64,000 bases of DNA. Source: Dermatemys mawii (Eukaryota; Chordata; Testudines; Dermatemydidae). Of the stretch, positions 9,601-21,600 are shown one piece after another. A program made the translations under genes and the position numbers. The notes under the pieces are model-generated. The model was not told where the DNA came from. It searched no databases and was given only the letters and a program-made list of their open reading frames with translations. The first letter of the stretch is position 1, and each line of letters opens with the position of its first letter. Location of the stretch: positions 17,118,242 to 17,182,241 of the forward strand of contig ML677373.1 in the NCBI GenBank assembly GCA_007922305.1. Direction: 5' to 3'.

Positions 9601-12600
9601 TCACAACATCCCCTTGCAATGAATTCCACAGGTTGACTCTGCATTGGGTAAAGGGCTACTTCCTCTTTGTTTGTTTTAAACCTGCAGGCACAGCTCATGT
9701 CCTTTTTTCCTCCCCCTGATTTAAAGGTGAAATTGGATGTCTAATTGAATTCTATTGCAGCTGCATTTATTTGTGCTGCTGTCTTTGGCCCCAATCCTCC
9801 ATTCAGGCCGGTGGATTCTTGTGCCTATGGTGAGCCTCACCAAAGACCAAGAAGTTCTGCATACAGCATTGTAGGATTATTTCCTCTTTAGGTGCAACTC
9901 AGAATGAACAAACAAACAATCTTCTGTTTGAGGGATGAACAGGTGCAGTTTAGGTTTTGTGTTGGTGGCGGAGGCTGGGCAAAATGTATATTGTGTTCGG
10001 AGCCTAATAGCCTTATGGTATGGTTCTCTTTTCCAGACTATTCCATTCTACATCTTCTCGGAATCTTATGGAGGAAAAATGGCAGCTGGAATCGCTTTAG
10101 AGCTGAATAAGGTAAAGCAGATCCTTCCCTATGTGAGTGAATAACAGCTTCTTCCTTGGCAGCATGTATATTTCTCACCTCTTAAAGAAAGGTCTACTGG
10201 TTTATTTGATTTTTGTTTTTGAATAGAATCTTTTTCATTTTTGGAGAGTAAACTTTCTTCGCTGTAGAAGAAAGAGATTTTTGTCAAGCTAAGATGTGGA
10301 TAACTAGAAAATGACTACATTGTGCCCCAGGTCTCAGGGGTTAAATGGACCCCAGGCAAAATTGTTGGGGTTGATTTTCAGAGGCACACAAGGTAGGTGG
10401 GTGCTCGACTCCAACTGGAAATCAGTAGGGGTTGGGCACCCAATTCCCACTTGTGCCTTTGAAAATCTGCCTCATACATTCTCTAGCCCAGAGTCGGTTG
10501 ATTGACTCGGATGATTCAACAAAGTCTTGAATACACCATTTGCCTCTGACAAGTGACAAGGCTCTTGAGGGCTCGAGATCACTGAAAGAAGCATCTTATT
10601 CTCAAAGGCTCAAATTGAATTAGACATTTCATAACACTTTGTGAGTTTCCATAAATGGCTTTTACAGATACAGTGTACAAGGAAACCATGTATTCCCTTC
10701 CTATTTTCCTTCTCCCGTTGAGCCTCCTCTGATGCTGTTGTTTTATCCTATGATAATCATGTCAGGCCATGAAATTCAAGAATGAATTCAGCGACTCTTA
10801 CAGAGCCTCCTCTTACCAAGACAAGTGACGATGATGAATTGATAGTCATTTGGGACATAAATGGACTCTCATCAGATCTCATTTATCATTGTATCTTGAT
10901 GCTGGTTAGAATAAAATGGTTGTTTCCTGTAACACGAAGGCACTTCTGCTCATCTTGCATTGTGAAGCCTGTTTCTACCATTTGCTGGTTAAGGAGAAGA
11001 ACTATGTAGAAGATCCTTGTTTACTTAAATGTGTGTTTAAAAGCTCTCTTTATGTTATTTTTAAAGGCGATTCACAAGGGGAACATACAGTGCAATTTTG
11101 TTGGGGCTGCTCTCGGGGATTCATGGATTTCTCCTCTAGGTACGTTTATAGGATTTTTGTGAACTTTTCCCTCTCTCCAGAAAGCCCACATCTATCTAGA
11201 ATACTGTCTGTGCCTACTTTAAATGGAGCAGATCTCCAGTGAATGCAGGAAATCTAATCAGGGTAAATGTACATTAATGTTCCAAGGAGCTGCAATTAAA
11301 CCAGCCCTACTCTAGAGGGGTTGAAAATTCAAAATGGCTTCAGGACAAAGCTAGTAACAAATTCATGTTCCTTTAGATGGATGGCAGGAGAGTGTCCCTA
11401 AAAGTCACTACAAGATCTGAAGTGTTTCAGTAAATAAATGCTTCAGTTAAGGCTTAGCTACTGAAGGATTCACAAGGCTGCCACTGAAACTGTTTTTTCC
11501 GTGGTACTTAGAAGGATGATGTACTGAGTAAGAGCTATGCCTGCTCCTTTCCTTCCTCCCTATGGTTGGCATGCTCCTTGATTTGATGGCCATGAACTTT
11601 GGGCATCCAGAAACTGTGAAACTCAAATGTGAGATTGCTTGAGGCCTGATTTCTCAGAAATACCAAGAACCCACGACTCCGCCTGAATCCTGCACCTCCA
11701 AACAGCAGGTCAAAGGCATCTCCAGGTGGACATCCAATCTCCAGGTGTCCATTCTTGAATAGTTTGGCCTTATGTAATCTAAGCACATTTTAAAAATGGC
11801 AGGTAGGAAAAAGGCTGTTTTACCACTAGCCTCTATAGTGGGTAGAGGGGCTTTACATGGGGAGGTCTAAGTGTTTCTAAATTTTCACCACATCTGACTT
11901 TTAAACTACTGTTTTGCGTTTTACCAACCATTTCTAGGTTTACCACGCACATTAGAAGCCACCAGCCACAGCCGTGTGATAGTTAACAAAGCTGGGATGA
12001 CTATTTGCTTGAGGAGAAAATGGCAGAGATGAAGGACCACATCAAAGCATTTCTTAGGGTCCTGATCCTGCAGTGAGATCTTCATGGGCAGGCCCCATTG
12101 GAGGATTTGGACTTAGATGCAGGAAGTTAGAAGGGTGGGACACTATAGGCTTACCTAAAACAATCTCCCTCCACCCTAGCTTATAACGTATTTATATTGT
12201 TTGTCCTCTTGCACTGTTTGCAAACAAGTGACCATTGACTATGCAAATCTGTCTACGTGTTCTTGTGCACTAACACAGTGCTGCAATATTTGAGCTGCAA
12301 ATGCTGCAGGAGAAATTCTGTTGGTTGCTTTAAACAGTTTCCATTGGCTAATGTGTGAGGAGCTAATATCATGGTGGTGAGTTTAGACTTTGCAAAAAGC
12401 ATCAGTGCCTAAATTTTATACTAAATTTGATCTGACAGTGCCTCTTTATTCCGTAATTCATCTTTGCCTCTCTGTGATGCCGTCACTATTATTCTTCCTA
12501 TATTAGAAGGAAAATTTTGTCGAAGAAATTATTAGATGCTTGAAACCTATTTTGTTCCTCTAGATTCTGTGCTTTCCTGGGGGCCGTACCTTTACAGCAC

Positions 12601-15600
12601 TGTAAGTATCTACTCCATCTCTGCTATTTACAATAATTGTTCCGGTTTTTAAGGCTTCATTCAGGACCTTATCCTATACAATTTAAATCCAAGAGGGACT
12701 TAGATTTCTAGGTTAGCTTTCAACCAGTATAATGGTAATTATACCGGTAATTAACAGGGCATGACATTGACTTATGGACTCAAATCAAATTCCTTCCATG
12801 ACTAACTAATTGGTGGTTCTCTCCCTGTTTGCCTTCCAGTCTCTCCTTGATGATCAAGGTCTAGTGGAGGTGACTGCCGCCGCCAAAAAGGTCATGAATG
12901 CAGTGAATAAAGGGCAGTTCACCCTGGCCACTGAACTCTGGAGTCAAACCGAGGAAGTAATTGAACAGGTAAGAAAATGCTGTCTGGCATCAAGATTCGT
13001 AAGTAACTTATGCTAATGGTTTATGGAAATGAACAAATTCAGGTAACACTCTGCTATTAACATACAGGTAGGCCAGATTCTCCATTAACCTGATCCTTGT
13101 GCAGTTGTTCACACCAGGGCATTCACTGTGCTACCCTGCTGACTTGAAAGCATTTGATGCTCTCTTTGCACTGGTGTAAATGACTACCCAAGGTGGTAGG
13201 CAATGGAGAATGAGGCCCAGATGTGTGTGAAGCAGCACAGCACTAAGGTTTTGATTCAGTAAAGCATTTAAACAGATGATTTAAAGTAAAGCACATGAAT
13301 AAGCCCATTGACTTCAGTGGTACTACTCAAGCTTGACTTTAAAAATGTGCTTTGCTTGGTTGCACTAAAGTATCTGTTCTGCAGTGACATGGTTCACTTA
13401 CGTAGCAGTTATGTGACTTTTTTTTTAAAAAAAAAGTCACATAATGCGGTACTAAAACTGAAAGTCTAAGTAAAAACTGCTTCTTGTTTTTGGCTGTTTT
13501 GCAGCTGCCAGTGTTCTGTGCATGGCTGGTTTAATTTCCTCATTTCATGCTCTAGCATGATACTTTAGCTATCTTTTTGCCTCTCTCTCCAAACCCATGT
13601 AACCATTCCTCTCAGCTGCAATGTATATGTAACAGAGACGGCACAGCTGCTCCACTTTGATTGTTGCTATCAAATGATTTCTGACTTCTACATCAGAATG
13701 TCTAAATATTTAAAATTTAATTATGCGACAGTTGTAGGGTCTTGTTTTTAATCCTGAGTAACTTTAATGGGAACACCTCTTCTCTGGTCCATCTCCCATC
13801 TATTGGCTGTATTAGGGATGTGGTGAATCCACAGTTCTTGGATTCATCTAGATATGATGAATTGGCTGCATCAGTTGTTCCAGAATATGGATGCCGGATA
13901 TTGATTGACACTCTCAGAAGGGAGCGCAGGGGATGGCCAAGACTGGTGTAATAGGAGGAAACTGAGCAATGGGAAGCCTCATATTGGGCAAAGCCTAGAT
14001 GAAGGAAGCCTCAGGGAGATCTGTGGCACTAAGGCTATGTCTGAAGCTGGTAGAAAGTCTTGGGAGCCATGGATGGGAAGTTGGGATTCCAGGAGATTCC
14101 CGCCTCTTCAAGGCTAGGAAAGAAAATCATTAGCAAGGTCTATGCTCTCCCTCACTCTCTCTCAAACACAGTTGTGTATGAACTTTGGGAACTGGAAAAA
14201 GCCCTTTCCCAAAACCCATCATCAGAAAGCAGGGGAGCAAGGGACCAAAGGCCCTTCCAAAAAGGCCTTCCTCAAAATAGGGCCAGAACAGAGAACAGAA
14301 TAGGGCCCCATTTAAGTAGAGAACATTGATCCTTCTCTGGTCTTGGGGGAGAATGCAACCCTCGTGTGTCGGAAAGCTGTTTCTCTTATAGCTGTTGAAA
14401 TAAAATGTCCAGTCTGATGTATCCTCTTCTCCAACTCTTTCAGAACACGGACAACGTGAATTTCTATAACATCCTAGCCAAGAGGTCTCCAGATTTCAAA
14501 GCCTCAAAACATGAAAATATCAATCTTAGTAAGTTGAGGGGAGCATGTTTATGAAGTTAAGCTTCCAAGAGCCTGATATGCAGAGGTGCTGAGCACCCAA
14601 ACCTGTGGTTGTAGGCAATAGGAACTGTCTGTGACTACCACATCTTGCAATGATGCCTCCAGTGTTCTCAAGTACTTAACCTACTGGCCTCCGTACAGGG
14701 AGAACTTGAAGAATCCTCCTGAGGGATATACCACAGCTCTTTTGTGGCATATACTTCCACCTAGATACACCCTGTGCACTCTGGAGATTAGTCACAGGCA
14801 GTAATAAATACATTACTATGGAGCTTCATGACTTGTGACCTAACTATGTCCTCCAAACACTTGCATAAGATGATCCAATTAGACACGTGCCTCCATCACT
14901 TCTTCATCGCATTTAAATATTTACATGGAAATAAAATAATTGTTTTTATTATTGTCTCTGTTGGTTTCCAGAGACCTATGGGGGTGGAGGGATGAGGTGC
15001 AGAGCCTTCCTTACTTTTAAGAGTAACAAATGGTTGCAGCTCAGAACTAACTCTGGTGATGAGAAGAGTTTTTATGTTCAGACTTACTAAGATAGAGCAG
15101 AAACTTAGCCCCAGAAATTTACTGTTTGGAACAAGAGGCACTGGCAGAAAAAGGAATAAGACAATGACTCAGTTCCTCTTCTGACCATACTAGAGGCTGA
15201 TTCAATCTTCTACTGCAGACCTCTTAAAAATCAGGATGTCTCTTCCTCTGGGTACTATTGCAGTTTCAGTAGAAAAGAGTTTCTTAGATCTGAACTGAAT
15301 GAGCCTCAATAAGACTTTGTTTTTGTGTATCAGACACCATCTTCGTATATATCCATCATCTTCAAATCCAACACCCTGTGCTGCTGAATAAACTCTTTTC
15401 TTTCCTTTCAGTTAACCTTTACCAGCGCCATGTCGAACATCTGCATAAGGACAGCTTAAGTGACTTAATGAATGGACCCATCCGAAAGAAGCTGAGAATC
15501 ATTCCTGACTCTGTCAAATGGGGAGGTACTCTACCCTCTGACATGACTCTTATGGGCAGCTTGTCACTTACACAGTATTGTAAACTGTTCAAAGCAGTCT

Positions 15601-18600
15601 TGATGCTGTACCACATAAAGTCTCCCTGATTTGCTTGTTAAAATTCTCATCCTGCTTGGGCCCAAATGTAGGACAGGCTCCTAAAAAAGACCCACGGAAG
15701 GGAACTGGGCAGCCCTATGGATATAGGCATGATTCTGGTCCTTGTGTCTTCCTCTTTAGCCTGCCAGGGTCTAACTAGGTGCACACCCTCGAAGGGAAAG
15801 TATGCCTCATATCTGAGCAACTGAAACCTATCTGTGCAACTCGGTCTGCCAAAAGGATTCCTAGCCATTCTCCTCTGCCAGAAAGCCGGTGCTGTGAGAG
15901 TTCAGGGAAAGGGAGTGTAAATCAAACCAGAGGGAAACCTTAGAGAGCAATGCTGAATACCTGCCAACACCCCTCCAGATCTGTAATGGGAGATGGAAAC
16001 TGACAAATCTGCACGTGTCGTACTATTAGAAACATGTGCTGTGCTGCTCTGATATCCTCTGTATATATGCAGAACTTGGCCATTCTCCATTTCTCTCCAG
16101 TCACTCAGACTGATCATTGTGGTCTGGAATGTACCATTCTAGTGCTTGCTTTTCTGCAGCAACAAATTGCATTTCAGAACTCTTGGCAAGCCCTGCTGCT
16201 GATGCCTCAGCTTAAAGATGACACACTTAGTGCAATTGACTATCTTTCATGTTTGGATTCGTATGAATAGGTCAGTCACAAGAAGTCTTCTTACACATGG
16301 CTGAAGATTTCATGAAGCCTGTCATTGATATTGTGGATGCGCTGCTGGCAGCCAATGTCAACGTTACTATCTATAACGGACAGCTGGATCTCATTGTGGA
16401 CACCATTGGTAAGGATTCATTATTCTTCTTCTCTCTGTAGAGAAAGATGATGTACACTGGTCATTAACATTTGTACTTGAATCTGTATGGCAGCCCCGAT
16501 ACCCTTCCCCCATCTATAATACCTACATGGTCCCCACTACTATAATACCTAAGCACCTCACAGTCTTTAATGTCTGTATCTGCACAACACCCCTATGAGG
16601 AAGGGCAGTGCCATTTTCCCTGTTTTATAGATGGGGAACCAAGGCATGAAAGGACTAAGTGACTGGCCCAGGGTCACACAGGAAGTTTGTGGCAGGAGCA
16701 GGGAAGTGAACCCAGGAAGGGCTGGCTGCCCCCTGACTATCCCATCCTGGTCAGACCCATGGGCGTGGTTCCTCTCCTTTCTGCTCACACAATGCTATGA
16801 GAGCCTTTCATCTTGAGAGAGCATAGGTGGGTATGGCTGCTTCTTTCATGTAGCTTTCCACTGAAGCTATTGAACAGACCTAGAAAAGTGCTGGAGAGTT
16901 AACTACCCCTAAATAATTCTCAGTTAATTAGATTAAAGCCTTCTCTTCTGGGAGCATTAACTCTATGCTGATGTGACTGGTAGTTAATGTTGGTACCTGA
17001 GGCCAATTTTTTCCCCTTTCTATGGCAAAATAGTATTACTAAAAGCAGATTAGAAAAGCAGGGGGGTTTTTTTGTTTTTGTTTTTTTTAACAAAGCCTGT
17101 TTCTTTCAGAAGTTCCAAGTAGCTTATGAAATATACCCAGTGGTATGAGACATCCTAAAAGATGCACCAAAATGGGCACAATGAGTCACTCAGTAAATTA
17201 TGCAAAGCTTCCGTATGTGCCAATAGTTCCAATGCAGTCAGCTGAAGCTGTCAGTGTGGCTCTCCTCATCCAGCCATCTAAAATAACAGCTGCACACTCA
17301 AGCTGTCCACATGGCAACCAGTTCTGCTGTCAAACAGGGGAATTGAGTAGCCTGTTTAGAAAACAGGCTTTTTTTTCCCCCTCTCTCCTGAGGAAAATGT
17401 TGACCTTTTGATTTCCCCTGCCCCCTACCACACCAAAAAAAACAGCAAACACCATGGTGCCTCAGGGAGTTGTAGTTCAGGTGCCTCATGCATCCATTCT
17501 TTATAGGTTGAACTCCTTATTCACCCAGCACTTCCCATGATGAACCACAGTCTCACCTTGTAGTAATGGAAGGTGGTTGCATCATGGGAGATGTAATGCA
17601 GCTGGGGAGCCCAAAATATGAAAAAAGAATGAGGCCACGAGGAAACCAAACTACAATTCCCATCAAGCACCACAGCAGCGTAGCCAAATTGAAAATATTT
17701 TTGTTTTCCAGGCATTTGGTATTTAGATGAAATGAAATTTTTTAGAGAAAGTGCGTATTTCCTGTGGTAGATTTTTTTTTTTGTTTGTTTGAGGGGGAAA
17801 AAAGTCTATAACAGGCAGCAGCTGCTTTTTGTGAAAAGTTTCATATACTCAAAATGCCAAATCTTCTGTTGAAACACAGTTTTGATAGAATATTTTTGCC
17901 AGTCCTAGTACTACTGAGCATGAAGTGCCTAAGAAGGACTGTCTTGTGGTGCAGCCACTGCCTTGGGATTCAAAAGAGAGGGATTCTGTTCCAAATAGTT
18001 CCAGAAGCTTCCTCTGTGACCCTGGGTGAAGCCACTTCAGCTCTGCCTCAGTTTCACCACCTTCCCTCCTCCACTATCTGAAAATGGGAATTATAAATTT
18101 TCCCAGCCCTCAGGATTTTCAATGATCAATTCATGAATATTATGAGATGCTCAGGTATGACAGTGATAAATATCCTAGGTATGCCTATAAATAATTAGCT
18201 CCCAGAGGCTGTGCTAATTTATGCTATGGGGTGAATAAGTCCCCTATCCAAACCAGATTTGGGAAGCACAATGATGGTTTTGTCTCCTCAACCATCCTCC
18301 AGTTGGGCTGCACCTCTGAGCTGTATCTTGGAGAGGTGCAGCTCTGAATCTGTCCCTCAGTCCTGAGGACACGGCTGTGCAGAGTTCCATGAGGAATAGG
18401 ATTCACTGTTGGAAACTCGCTTTGCAACAGAGTTGGGAGGTAGAAATTAAGTTTGAAGGGAAATGCTGAGCTGGGTCTCCGATCATAGGAGATATTACAC
18501 ACACACACACGCTAAGAATTTGATCGCATAAGTTGCATCTCTGCCATGCTTATCTTCAGCTTCTTGAATTACACACTATGACATTAACTACAGTACGCTG

Positions 18601-21600
18601 ACATAGTTAGGAGTTGCCAAGGGCAGCAATCCAAACCTTGCTCTTCCTGAGATGGAGCCAACAATAAGGGTGGATCCTGTGGGGGGGGGTTTGTTTGTGT
18701 TTTTAATTGCTGTCTGACCTCAGCCATTATCGGGGTTGTAGTTTACTTCATTGTCTTCTCTTGTGTCTTTCCAGGCATCACAGATTATGCTGATGGCATA
18801 TTTTGTGGTTAACTATTTTATTACGTGCTAGATATTTTATAGCACAAATAAAGAAGTGGCCCCTCATCTCCCAAAGCGCAACTAACTGAGTTATCATCTT
18901 TCCGGCCTGATGCTCTGACTCTGTCAACCATCCCCCTCCACACAGCCACACCTACTTGTATCCCTCCACTGGATGTCCCTTACCCACTAGATTAGGTGCT
19001 TCTTGCCCTCTCCTTTAAGGTCCTTAACAATTCTGCCCCTCCATACCTTTTACCACATCTACCCACTCTAGCCTTGCTCACCCATTATGCCTACTTCCCC
19101 TACAAGAATTTATGGACCTTCTTCCAGGCAGCCCCTATTTGAGGAAGGCTCTCTGAATTTATCAGTAAAGCCACCGCCCTCCTCCATTTAATTCAAATAC
19201 TCCTCACAACCTACTTTTCCCATAGTGCCTTCACATAATTCATCAACCAACTAATCACAAACTAAGGAGCAGTCAGGTGACTGTATATTTATACATGCAA
19301 AACATGACTAGTACATATATAAAATTGGACATATTGATTTAATTCCTTTCTCTTGCCCTACTGATATTGATTGTATTGGATGGCAGGCCCTTTGGGGCAG
19401 GGACCATGTCTTGTTATGTGTTTGTACAGAACCTAGTACAAGGTGGCCCGATGCTGACTGGGGACTCGAGGCATCGTCACAACAGAAACCATTAATCATG
19501 GTGTCAGAAGTGACACAACGAGTGAGCCTAATGATTAGACTGGAGCAGGTGGGGTTGCCCAAGAGGACATGCTTGCTCAGCTTGAGCACATTGATTGCTC
19601 AAAAGTTTTTGCTTGTCTTTAAGAGACTCCGCACTTGTGAAATGAAGACTTGTGGTCCACATTAGGTGTGGCTGGAATATCTCACTCTGCAGCAAATCCA
19701 CCAAACTTCATTCTGTTTCCTTTTTCTCCTTTGTTAAAATAGTCTCCTGTACCGAGGTTATTGCTGTAATCTCTCAGCTCCTAATTGCTAAGAATAGACA
19801 ACCCAAATCTCTCCTTTTCAAGGACAGCCCAGCAATCAATAATTCTTTAAATAGATGCTATTTAGGATGTCAAAACTGGTAAGACAAATTGGAGTGCCAC
19901 AAATTGCTAATTTTGAGGTAAAATTAAACTGCACTTCTTGCAGCATAAATTAACTGTAATAACTAAGCAGTGGTTTTAAAAACAATAGCTGTTTTAAATG
20001 TTCTGGAACTGGTCTATTCATTTGCTGCCTCAACACTCTTATCTTCCTTAGCTTGCTCTTGAGAACAGATGTTGCCTTTTCAGACTCTCCTGGTTGAATG
20101 GCTGTAACAAACTGCAAAACAATGGCCCTAATGCAGACCGTGTTTCCAATGTGTGCTTGTGTTGTCCCAGCTTGTGCTGTCAGCTTGATCCTGCAAGGTG
20201 CTGAACAGCTTCCATTCCTACAGCCTTGGGGACCGGGAGTCCAGCAATGTATAGGACCAGTGCTTGTATTGGTCCTGGTATACATTCAGAACCAGAATGA
20301 GGCTTATTTTGCCTAAGTATGCATTATGGTGGGAACCGCCTAACATTGGTCTTATGTGCCCCCATGAGCTGAGGAATTCCTGCTTGCTAGTGTTTCTGCA
20401 TAACAAGGGAGGGCTTCAGGATGCTGTATGGGAAGGAGAATGAAAATATGCTGGAGTTGCTAATGCTGCCACTTCTCCCAGAGACGCCTGCCCACATTGC
20501 GTTTCTATTCAAACCTGACTATTGTTGGGACACAGACCACTTTGTGTCAGGAGAGTCAGACTTGTGCCAGAGAGGCAGTGTGGTACAAGAGGCAGGGCAC
20601 TGGACTGGCATTCAAGAGATTTGGGTTCTGTGGTCAGCTCTCAACGTTTCCAGATTATTGTACCCCTTTCCAGAGTCTGACTTATTTTGTGTACCCCCAA
20701 GTTACACATCACATGAAAACAACTTGCTTTCAAAATCGGACATAAAAACAAACATCACAACACGCTATTGCTGAAAAATTACTTACTTTCTAATTTTTAC
20801 CATATAATTACAAAATAAATCAATAGGAATATAAATACTGTACTTGCATTTCATTGTTTTAATATATAGAGCAGTATAAACAAGTCATTGCATGACATTT
20901 TAGTTTGTACTCACTTCGCTATTCTTGTTTACATAGCCTGTTGTAAAACTAGGCAAATATCTAGATAAGGTGATGTACCCCTGGAAGACTCCTGCGTACC
21001 TCCAGGGTACATATACTGCTTCACTCCTCTGTGTGTCTGTCTTTCCCTCTTTCTGTTGGTAGGTCTTGTCTATTTAGAGTGTGAGTTGTTCAGAGCAGGA
21101 CTGTCTGCTATCGTTAGAACTGATCAAAACCTTTTGAGTCAACTTTTGGAATTTTCACAAGACTGATCCCTGGGGAAGAAAATCCTTTTAAATTATTAAT
21201 TAAAAGGTTTTTGTTTGTTTAAGTGGTTGCAAAAAAATAATTGTTTGAATATTCAACATTTTTTGACCAGCTATACTTGCTATATATTTGTTCATATAGC
21301 GTCTAGAATAATGGATGCCAATCTCAGTTGGGACCTTTAGATGCTGTCTTCCTATAAATAATTAATAATGAAACATAACTCTTCTATCCCTAACTTAGGC
21401 CAGGAGGCGTGGGTTCGAAAACTGAAATGGCCTAAACTGAAGCAGTTCAGCCAGCAAAAATGGAAGCCTCTGTATGTGTCTCCAGAATCCTCTGAGACGG
21501 GTGCTTTCCATAAGTCCTATGAGAACTTGGCCTTCTACTGGATTCTAAAGGCCGGGCACATGGTAAATAGCACATTTGCTGAAAGACAAAAGAAACCTAA

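Larger units (their letters stand above)
16409..21398 (+). other. SCPEP1 intron 11 (about 5 kb)
   Basis: The largest SCPEP1 intron. It holds L2/MIR-like fragments (16545-16722, 17915-18065, 20565-20645), an ancient repeat (19363-19475), a cluster of ACTACAATTCCC-like motifs (17465-17661), a CA run near 18498 and a possible alternative terminal exon (18775). Confidence 0.7.
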
